A DNA stretch of 14,067 nt from contig URGC01000064.1 of the NCBI GenBank assembly GCA_900547255.1, forward strand, positions 1 through 14,067. Direction: 5' to 3'. The translations under genes were made by a program, and so were the position numbers. This document shows positions 7,188-12,676 of this stretch, in pieces (position 1 is the first letter of the stretch; every line of letters starts with the position of its first letter). The DNA is from an uncultured Eubacterium sp. (GTDB lineage: Bacteria > Bacillota > Clostridia > Lachnospirales > Lachnospiraceae). The notes below the pieces were generated by a model. The model made no database searches. It saw only the letters and a program-made list of their open reading frames with translations, and was not told the DNA's origin.

Positions 7188-7499
7188 ATGATACCATTAT
7201 TAGCAAAGAATGCTGTCAGGTTAAAATGTACATATCAGGATGCGGGAATGACTGGCAATTACGAGTGTGCGTATGCCCTTGGAATTATATCAGCCGATAC
7301 TGGACAGGAGATGTGCAGCACTATTGAAGATTTTCCTGCATTTAAACAACAGGTTATGGAACGCGCCGGTGAATATTCGGGCAGTGATGACAAGATGAAG
7401 CGGTTATATGAGCTTGCAAGTGAGTATGAAGCGGGCGAGGTTAATGACGAACAGATATTAGAACTTTACCATATGGGATATGATGATAAAAAAATATAA
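7188..7499 (+). CDS. Small protein of unknown function, trp operon tail
   Basis: A 103-residue protein I do not recognise. It begins one base after the trpA stop, so it is almost certainly on the trp transcript and translated by coupling; the nearest SD-like run (CGGAG, about 7172-7176) is rather far from the ATG. The product is acidic overall, has no signal peptide or membrane segment, and contains four cysteines without a clear metal-binding pattern (LKC, YEC, MCS-type sites spread out). The C-terminal half (about residues 55-103) looks helical and charged, with DDKMKRLYELASEYEAG and NDEQILELYHMGYDD. The reading frame is supported by position, length and codon use like its neighbours. The role, if linked to tryptophan, is unknown. 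Confidence 0.7.
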   Translation: MIPLLAKNAVRLKCTYQDAGMTGNYECAYALGIISADTGQEMCSTIEDFPAFKQQVMERAGEYSGSDDKMKRLYELASEYEAGEVNDEQILELYHMGYDDKKI

Positions 7500-7504
7500 A
7501 GATA

Positions 7505-7535
7505 TGTGAAAAAGATATAATAATTTTCATGTTTT
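7505..7535 (+). terminator. Possible weak AT-rich terminator after the trp operon
   Basis: GAAAA/TTTTC (7508-7512, 7524-7528), extended by T-A and wobble pairs, forms a weak stem with an 11-base loop followed by TTTT. No GC-rich hairpin is present between the small gene and the next promoter, so this is the only candidate. Leaky termination here is possible. Confidence 0.25.
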
Positions 7536-7577
7536 ACATTACTCGTTGTTTATTTTGACAAAAACGAAAAATACAAG

Positions 7578-7606
7578 TTGACTTTCATAAAATCTTAGTA
7601 TATATT
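7578..7606 (+). promoter_or_regulatory. Promoter of the HPr-like gene
   Basis: The -35 box TTGACT (7578-7583) is followed by a 17-bp spacer and a -10 box TATATT (7601-7606), in an AT-rich stretch with no coding potential. The HPr-like gene, with its GGAGGG site, follows 25 bp later. Consensus match only. Confidence 0.7.
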
Positions 7607-7631
7607 TTATAGGAATTGATGGAGGGCTGAT

Positions 7632-7883
7632 ATGGTACAAGTTGTAGAAGTAGGAAATATCGAGAATACATATAGCAACCCAGTTGCTGAGTTAGTTCAG
7701 ACTGCGTGTAAGTACGAGAGTCACATTACTGTTCAGGAAGGCGGTAAATTTATCAATGCCAAGAGCCTTATGGGTATGATGGCATTTGGTCTTAAGAACG
7801 GTATGGAAGTTGAGATAACAGCTGACGGAGCCGATGAGAGCGACGCAGTTGAAGCAGTTAAGCATTTTTTAGCTTGTAATTAG
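7632..7883 (+). CDS. HPr/Crh-like protein lacking the active-site His
   Basis: An 83-residue protein with the length and fold pattern of HPr, the phosphocarrier of the sugar phosphotransferase system. The second half is clearly HPr: FINAKSLMGMMAFGLKNG corresponds to the Ser46 region, so S45 aligns with HPr Ser46, the site of the HPr kinase. EVEITADGADESDAVEAV is the usual last strand and helix. The catalytic loop is different: where HPr has GLHARPAA, this protein has NTYSNPVA. Tyr14 therefore sits at the His15 position and Asn16 at Arg17. It should not be able to carry phosphate from enzyme I, but could be a Ser-phosphorylated regulator like Bacillus Crh. It has its own promoter and a GGAGGG site, and lies 20 bp before the DUF6465-type gene. 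Confidence 0.85.
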   Translation: MVQVVEVGNIENTYSNPVAELVQTACKYESHITVQEGGKFINAKSLMGMMAFGLKNGMEVEITADGADESDAVEAVKHFLACN

Positions 7884-7903
7884 GGGTAAGGAGGCTATTA
7901 TTT

Positions 7904-8365
7904 ATGGAAAGCAATGAGATTTTTGGAAGCACAGCAAAAGCAGAAGCAGAGAAGGCTGAGAAGAAGCCGGCTGCCAGAAAGACTGTTAAGAAACAGACAG
8001 CTAAGACAACTGATGCTGCTAAGAAACCTGCAGTAAAGGCAGCAGCCAAGAAGACAACAACAAAGAGAGCAACTAAAGCTGAGACAAAGGCAGCAGAGAC
8101 AGAAAAGACAGTAGCTGCTAAGAAGCCTGCAACAGCAGATAAGCCTAAGAGAACATACACAAAGAGAACAGAAGTTAAGAATTCTGTTTTCATTCAGTTC
8201 CAGGGACAGCAGGTTGATTATGATGTTATTGTGAAGAAGGTTGAGGAAGACTGCAAGAGACAGAAGGTTAAGGCCAAAGATCTCACTCTTTACATTAAGC
8301 CAGAGGATAATGCATGTTATTACGTTGCTAATAATGGCATTGCTGGCAAGGTCGACCTTTACTAA
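7904..8365 (+). CDS. Lysine/alanine-tailed protein, DUF6465-type
   Basis: A 153-residue protein in two parts. Residues 12-90 are low-complexity, rich in Lys, Ala and Thr with repeated AKKP/AAKK-like units, similar to histone H1-like tails. Residues 91-153 form a small folded domain (SVFIQFQGQQVDYD ... LTLYIKPEDNACYYVANN) that I associate with the DUF6465 family common in Lachnospiraceae; that name is from memory. The tail would suit nucleic-acid or polyphosphate binding, but no function is established from sequence. A strong AAGGAGG site (7888-7894) precedes the ATG. It is probably co-transcribed with the HPr-like gene. The GCT/AAG/ACA-rich repeat also creates a long antisense open frame that is not a gene. 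Confidence 0.85.
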   Translation: MESNEIFGSTAKAEAEKAEKKPAARKTVKKQTAKTTDAAKKPAVKAAAKKTTTKRATKAETKAAETEKTVAAKKPATADKPKRTYTKRTEVKNSVFIQFQGQQVDYDVIVKKVEEDCKRQKVKAKDLTLYIKPEDNACYYVANNGIAGKVDLY

Positions 8366-8415
8366 TTAATTTAACTGCTATTTATTATAGTAAGGTATAA
8401 GACAGATTTATATAG

Positions 8416-8490
8416 AACAGAGCTTTGATGATTTATTGAGTCCATACAGGATGAAAGGAATATTTGAAGCTCTGTTTTGTTGTTTTTAAT
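8416..8490 (+). terminator. Long-loop hairpin with T-run, terminator or structured RNA
   Basis: A perfect 10-bp inverted repeat, AACAGAGCTT (8416-8425) and AAGCTCTGTT (8467-8476), encloses 41 bases and runs into a T-rich tail (TTTTGTTGTTTTT). It probably ends the HPr-like/DUF6465 transcript. The loop is longer than usual and contains a smaller TCC/GGA pairing. There is no T-run on the other strand. The rest of the 236-bp gap (8366-8601) holds no gene and no promoter I would call with confidence. Confidence 0.6.
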
Positions 8491-8601
8491 ACTTTTATTA
8501 ATCAGACATTTTATTAGTTTTGCCTATTAACTTTATCTGGAAAAAAGTATAGAATATGACACTGGGATAATTATTAATAAATATGTAGGAGGTTGTAAAC
8601 T

Positions 8602-9948
8602 ATGAATATTCCAATGTGGTTAGTTATTCCGTTTGCTGGTTTATTGCTGTGCATAGCGGTATTTCCATTAGTAAAACCAGAATGGTGGGAGAAGAACCAG
8701 CCGTGGGCAGTAGCTTTCTGGTCATTACTCTTTATCATCCCTTATGCGGTATTGTATGGTGTGCCTTCTGCGACAGAGACGGTACTTGAATGTATAATTA
8801 ATGATTACCTGACATTTATTGTGTTGTTATTTGGTTTGTTCTGTGTAGCTGGTAATATAACACTCGAAGGTGACCTTGCCGGTTCTCCAAGAGTTAATAC
8901 TATTATGCTTGCAATCGGAACACTGCTTTCAAGCTGTATCGGTACAACAGGAGCAAGTATGCTTCTTGTTCGTCCTATCATTAAGATGAATGCATGGAGA
9001 AAGAGAAAGAGCCAGATAATGATTTTCTTCATATTCATGATATCTAATATGGGCGGATGTCTTACTCCAATCGGTGACCCACCACTTCTTATGGGATTCA
9101 CAAGAGGTGTACCTTTTACATGGAGTTTGAAGTTATTCCCTATATTATTATTTAACATGGTTGTACTCTGCATTATATTCTATTTCATTGACAGACTTAA
9201 CTACAGAAAAGATATTGCTGAAGGATGCAGACCTGATCTTAGCAAGGCTGGTACAGAGGTTAAGTTTGAAGGCGGACATAATGTTATATTTATAGTTATG
9301 ATTGTAGCTGCTGTTATCTTAAGCGGTGTGCTTCCAACATTATCAGTATTCAAGAATGCTGAGGGTGCAGTAAGAGGCATTAAGGTATTTGAGAATGTTA
9401 CATTTACATTCCCAGCTATGATTGAGATAGCCATCATTCTTCTTGCAGCATGGCTTTCATTCAAGACAACTAAGAAAGAAATCAGAGTTAAGAACCACTT
9501 TACATGGGGAGCAATCAAAGAAGTTGCCATTCTTTTCATTGGTATCTTCATAACAATGCAGCCAGCGTTAAAGATTCTTACAGCTAAGGGAGCTTCACTT
9601 GGAATAACAGAGCCTTACCAGATGTTCTGGATAACAGGTGCACTTTCAAGTTTCCTTGATAACACACCAACATATCTTGTATTCCTCACAACAGCAGGAA
9701 CACTTGGCGCTACAACAGGTATAGCAACAACAGTAGGTATTGTATCAGAGAAGATGCTTACAGCTATCTCATGTGGTGCTGTATTCATGGGAGCAGTTAC
9801 ATATATTGGTAATGCACCTAACTTTATGGTAAAATCAATCTCAGATGAGAACGGTGTCAGAATGCCAAGTTTCTTTGGTTATATGTTATGGTCAATTGGT
9901 ATTCTTGTGCCAGTGTTTATACTTGATACATTGATATTCTTCATATAG
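8602..9948 (+). CDS. NhaD/ArsB-type sodium:proton antiporter
   Basis: A 448-residue integral membrane protein of the ion-transporter superfamily (NhaD, ArsB, CitM), expected to exchange Na+ for H+ across the cytoplasmic membrane. About 11-12 hydrophobic segments can be traced, beginning at residues 5-25, 36-56, 68-85, 98-117, 139-158 and 172-198, with a polar loop around 200-225 and the rest from 226 to 447. Diagnostic motifs are NMGGCLTPIGDPP (149-161), SSFLDNTPTY (349-358) and YIGNAPNFMVK (401-411), which form the two inverted-repeat ion-binding hairpins. An AGGAGG site (8587-8592) precedes the ATG. The exact ion (Na+, arsenite or citrate) is inferred as Na+ from the GDPP/LDN motif set. The stop overlaps the SD of the kinase-like gene, so the two form an operon. 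Confidence 0.85.
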   Translation: MNIPMWLVIPFAGLLLCIAVFPLVKPEWWEKNQPWAVAFWSLLFIIPYAVLYGVPSATETVLECIINDYLTFIVLLFGLFCVAGNITLEGDLAGSPRVNTIMLAIGTLLSSCIGTTGASMLLVRPIIKMNAWRKRKSQIMIFFIFMISNMGGCLTPIGDPPLLMGFTRGVPFTWSLKLFPILLFNMVVLCIIFYFIDRLNYRKDIAEGCRPDLSKAGTEVKFEGGHNVIFIVMIVAAVILSGVLPTLSVFKNAEGAVRGIKVFENVTFTFPAMIEIAIILLAAWLSFKTTKKEIRVKNHFTWGAIKEVAILFIGIFITMQPALKILTAKGASLGITEPYQMFWITGALSSFLDNTPTYLVFLTTAGTLGATTGIATTVGIVSEKMLTAISCGAVFMGAVTYIGNAPNFMVKSISDENGVRMPSFFGYMLWSIGILVPVFILDTLIFFI

Positions 9949-9961
9949 GAGGTGGACTGAC

Positions 9962-10972
9962 ATGGGAAAAGATAATACAACTAATTCATCTAGCAGTGCA
10001 ATCTCAGAGGAGAGCAAAGCTAATGCAAGGGAACTTGCACAGAAGATATATAACCTTGACGGAGAGGTATATAAAGCTGTTGGTTCAGCACTTGGACGTA
10101 CATTTAACAATGGCGAGAAGAAGGATGTTGATGAATTATACAAGCTGATTCTTACTAATCCACAGGGATACAGGTTAAGAAGTGAGATAGCTCTTGTGGG
10201 TAACATGGCAAGAACAATCCGTGATAAAGAAGAAAAGAAGAAAATGATGAGAGAGTACAATAATCTGCTCAATCAGGTCAAGAATCTTCCTCATTCTTTC
10301 GGTAGTGTTGATATCAAGGATGAATTCCTTGCTAACCTTAATTCATCTAACTTCGGACATAAGATGTCAGAGGACGACCATCTTATAATATGTATAAGCA
10401 GAACAGAGGGAAGTGCCGGTACAGATATCGGATTTGCACTGGCTGACGAGCTTCGTATCAACTATTATGATGCAGAAGTTTTCAAAGATGTATTAAAGAA
10501 GATGGATGATGAGAAAGATGGAGAATGGCTCAGTAAGACTGCTTTAAAGAACAAGAGTGTAAGAGATTTCAGCCGTTATCATGGACTTAGCAAGCGTGAT
10601 GCAGTGTTCTTTAATGAGAGTGAGATTCTTTGCAATCTTGCAAAGGAACAGGACTTTATCGTAATGGGACGTTGTGCTGATGCAGTCCTTAGAAACAATC
10701 ACATTCCTCATATCAGTGTATTTATAACAGCACCATTTGAGAAACGTGTCAAGAGAATTATGGAGCTTGAAGGTATCTCTTATAGGCAGGCTGCAAAGAG
10801 ACTCAGCAAGAGGGATGTACAGAGAGAGCATTTCTATAGATTCTATACTGGCAAGATATGGGGCAATGCTTCTAATTATGACCTCTGTATAAATAGTGCA
10901 AGCTATGGTATTCAGGAATCTGTAGACCTTATACTCCGAGTCCTTAACAAGGAACCTAAGAAAACCAGATAA
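9962..10972 (+). CDS. Cytidylate kinase-like protein with N-terminal extension
   Basis: A 336-residue protein whose last 200 residues fit the cytidylate-kinase-like family. The nucleotide loop is LIICISRTEGSAGTDIG (141-157), where family members usually have ISRExGSGG. VMGRCADAVL (234-243) and a helical lid region KRVKRIMELEGISYRQAAKR (261-280) follow, then WGNASNYDLCINS (300-312) with the usual base-binding segment. The first 135 residues are an extension I do not recognise: a Ser-rich start, then helical, charged sequence with DKEEKKKMMREYNNLLNQ. With GSAG replacing GSGG, true CMP kinase activity is uncertain; a housekeeping cmk would be shorter and carry GPxGSGKS. Its AGGAGG (9947-9952) overlaps the antiporter stop, suggesting a shared function or simple co-expression with the antiporter. 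Confidence 0.8.
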   Translation: MGKDNTTNSSSSAISEESKANARELAQKIYNLDGEVYKAVGSALGRTFNNGEKKDVDELYKLILTNPQGYRLRSEIALVGNMARTIRDKEEKKKMMREYNNLLNQVKNLPHSFGSVDIKDEFLANLNSSNFGHKMSEDDHLIICISRTEGSAGTDIGFALADELRINYYDAEVFKDVLKKMDDEKDGEWLSKTALKNKSVRDFSRYHGLSKRDAVFFNESEILCNLAKEQDFIVMGRCADAVLRNNHIPHISVFITAPFEKRVKRIMELEGISYRQAAKRLSKRDVQREHFYRFYTGKIWGNASNYDLCINSASYGIQESVDLILRVLNKEPKKTR

Positions 10973-10981
10973 AAAATATCT

Positions 10982-11010
10982 TTGAAATGCTTTCGCTTAA
11001 GTAGTATAAT
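10982..11010 (+). promoter_or_regulatory. Strong promoter of the CarD-like gene
   Basis: The -35 box TTGAAA (10982-10987), a 17-bp spacer and a perfect -10 box TATAAT (11005-11010) lie in the gap after the kinase-like gene. This leaves a leader of about 60 nt with no evident hairpin. No clear terminator precedes it. Confidence 0.8.
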
Positions 11011-11078
11011 ATATGTAGATGTAAAGATTTTATTTATACAGAAGCAATATAATATACTAAGAATAGGAGCAGATATCA

Positions 11079-11576
11079 ATGTTCGGGATACAGAGTATGG
11101 TAATTTACGGTGTGGTAGGTGTGTGCGAAGTTAAGGACATATCGACTCCGCCAATCAAAGGAATTGATGGTGAGTATTATTTCTTACAGCCTGTGTATGA
11201 TGACAAGGGCATTATATATTCACCAGTTCACAATAACAAAGCTATGATACGAGCCGTCATATCTAAGGATGAAGCGGATAAGCTGATTGATAAGGCACAG
11301 AATTGCAAGCAGGATGAGGAGCTTAACAGCAAGGTTATGCCGATGCAGTATGACGAGATGATGAAGTCTCAGGATGCTTACAAGCTGTTACATCTTATAA
11401 GACATTTTTATAATATTAAGAATGAGCGTGCGAAAGACCTGCGTAAGATGAAGTCAGCGGATGCAAGAATGCTTCAGGCTGCAAGAAAGCTTTTATATGG
11501 AGAGCTTGCTGTGGCGACAGATACTGATTACACAGCAATGTGTGAGAAGATGGACGGATTACTTGGACAGCCTTGA
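11079..11576 (+). CDS. CarD-like transcriptional regulator
   Basis: A 165-residue protein of the CarD/CdnL/TRCF-RID family. The N-terminal Tudor-like RNA-polymerase-interacting domain (about residues 1-62) shows MVIYGVVGVCEVKDI, then YYFLQPVYD and the IYSPV...MIRAVIS segment typical of the family. The C-terminal part (about 63-165) is helical and basic in the middle (RAKDLRKMKSADARMLQAARKLL), as in the DNA-contacting helical domain. Family members bind the RNA polymerase beta subunit and stabilise open promoter complexes; which genes it controls here is unknown. AGGAG (11065-11069) lies 9 bases before the ATG. It has its own strong promoter, and the deacetylase gene follows after 74 bp. Confidence 0.88.
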   Translation: MFGIQSMVIYGVVGVCEVKDISTPPIKGIDGEYYFLQPVYDDKGIIYSPVHNNKAMIRAVISKDEADKLIDKAQNCKQDEELNSKVMPMQYDEMMKSQDAYKLLHLIRHFYNIKNERAKDLRKMKSADARMLQAARKLLYGELAVATDTDYTAMCEKMDGLLGQP

Positions 11577-11650
11577 TTATGAATATTAAAGTCATATATG
11601 GCATGTGGCAGTTCATATATATTATGTAGATAATATTAAAGGACTGCTGT

Positions 11651-12367
11651 ATGCAAGATTTATCAAAAAGAATAGCGAGAAGCTTTATTATTGATTTAGT
11701 GCTGCTGGCAGTGTTACTGCTGGTGGCATTTTTTGTACAAAGCTGTGAGGCAGATACGGCATCTGGCAGAGAGACATCAGAGCCGGCGGGCTGTGATGCA
11801 TATGAGAAATGCATTGCGATAACATTTGATGATGGGCCGCATGGCAGGGATACGGAAAGACTGCTTGATGAATTGAAAAAAAGAGACATAAAAGCATCAT
11901 TTTTTCTGATAGGAGAGAATATCGAACAGTCTGACTTGAACCGCAGCCTTGTTGGGAGAATGTACAATGAAGGACATCTTATAGGCAATCACACATATTC
12001 GCATATTAATATCAGGACAATTGGAAAGAATGCGGCACTTAAAGAGATTAATGAAACTAACAGCATAATACAGGATATAACAGGGGCAGGGGTTACATAC
12101 ATAAGACCGCCATATGGGGCATATGAGGAGAATTTTTTTGACTGTATATCAATGACACCAGTGTTGTGGACGATTGACCCTGATGACTGGGATACCAAGG
12201 ATGTATCATTGGTTGTGAAAAGAGTTGTCAGCAATGCCACGGACAGAGGAATAATACTGCTTCATGACTGTTATGATACTTCTGTTGCGGCTGCTGTAGA
12301 GATAATAGACCAGCTTATGGCGCAGGGGTATCATTTTGTGACAGTTGACCAGATAATTTTAGAGTAG
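11651..12367 (+). CDS. Membrane-anchored polysaccharide deacetylase (NodB domain)
   Basis: A 238-residue carbohydrate esterase family 4 protein. A hydrophobic segment at residues 12-29 (FIIDLVLLAVLLLVAFFV) follows a short basic N terminus, so the enzyme is probably tethered outside the membrane. The sequence VQSC at 29-32 is a poor lipobox. The NodB motifs are complete: TFDDGP (58-63, with D60 general base and D61 metal ligand), HTYSH (114-118, metal ligands H114 and H118), RPPYG (152-156), the Trp-containing motif WTIDPDDWD (173-181) and ILLHD (202-206, with H205). Such enzymes remove acetyl groups from peptidoglycan or other amino-sugar polymers; the target is not certain. An AAAGG site at 11638-11642 precedes the ATG. 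It could be read from the CarD promoter or from a weak one in the 74-bp gap. Confidence 0.9.
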   Translation: MQDLSKRIARSFIIDLVLLAVLLLVAFFVQSCEADTASGRETSEPAGCDAYEKCIAITFDDGPHGRDTERLLDELKKRDIKASFFLIGENIEQSDLNRSLVGRMYNEGHLIGNHTYSHINIRTIGKNAALKEINETNSIIQDITGAGVTYIRPPYGAYEENFFDCISMTPVLWTIDPDDWDTKDVSLVVKRVVSNATDRGIILLHDCYDTSVAAAVEIIDQLMAQGYHFVTVDQIILE

Positions 12368-12371
12368 GGAC

Positions 12372-12400
12372 TTGATTTTTTTTTAGGGACATATTATCAT
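12372..12400 (+). promoter_or_regulatory. Promoter of the valS leader
   Basis: The -35 box TTGATT (12372-12377) is followed by a 17-bp spacer containing a T-run and a -10 box TATCAT (12395-12400). Transcription would begin near 12407, a few bases before T-box stem I. The -35 starts five bases after the deacetylase stop. Confidence 0.6.
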
Positions 12401-12420
12401 ATAAAAGATATTATAAATGC

Positions 12421-12659
12421 GTTGACCTGGAGGAGTATGCATTAACAGCACCACAAGAGAGAATCCCTGGATTTAATCCATGCTGAGAGGTGATTTTGGA
12501 GAGCGGATGCAGAAGGTAGCCAAGGTAGCAGTATGGCTGAGAAACATGTGTGTAAGCTGTATCGGAGTGGTTCACGTTATAGAATCAGTGAGTGATAAAT
12601 AAAGGTGGTACCGCGTAATAACGCCCTTTGTGCTATATGGCACAGAGGGCGTAATCTAT
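12421..12659 (+). ncRNA. T-box leader of valS (tRNA-Val sensing)
   Basis: Stem I carries loop-E AGTA (12434-12437) and GAA (12512-12514). These flank a helix TGCAT/ATGCA (12438-12442, 12507-12511), above the base helix TGG/CCA. AGAGAG lies at 12456-12461. The specifier follows the usual GAA-N-codon-purine order: GAA-G-GTA-G gives GTA, valine (12516-12518). The T-box core AAAGGTGGTACCGCG (12601-12615) pairs AAAGG with CCTTT (12625-12629). Its bulge TGGT has T at the variable place, which matches the A73 discriminator of tRNA-Val. Specifier, discriminator and downstream valS agree. The region 12368-12676 holds no gene. Confidence 0.95.
12621..12659 (+). terminator. valS T-box terminator hairpin, weak T-tract
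   Basis: A 13-bp stem, ACGCCCTTTGTGC (12621-12633) with GCACAGAGGGCGT (12640-12652), has one T-G wobble and a six-base loop. The arm overlaps the CCCTTT needed by the antiterminator. The tail AATCTATTT is not a clean T-run, so termination may be inefficient. The valS ribosome binding site lies just after it. Confidence 0.8.
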
Positions 12660-12676
12660 TTAAAGGAGAATATTCA

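Noticed and set aside
7555..7560. A perfect TTGACA upstream of the HPr-like gene.
   Set aside because: No -10 box lies at the right distance; the next TTGACT with TATATT is better placed.
7858..8193. A 111-codon antisense open frame with a hydrophobic Ala/Val/Phe product.
   Set aside because: It is the mirror of the Lys/Ala repeat codons of the DUF6465-type gene and has no ribosome binding site or promoter.
11577..11650. A promoter or terminator between the CarD-like and deacetylase genes (TTGATT near 11573, ATATATG/CATATAT repeat).
   Set aside because: The -10 match is poor and the AT-only hairpin has no T-run after it, so neither can be supported.
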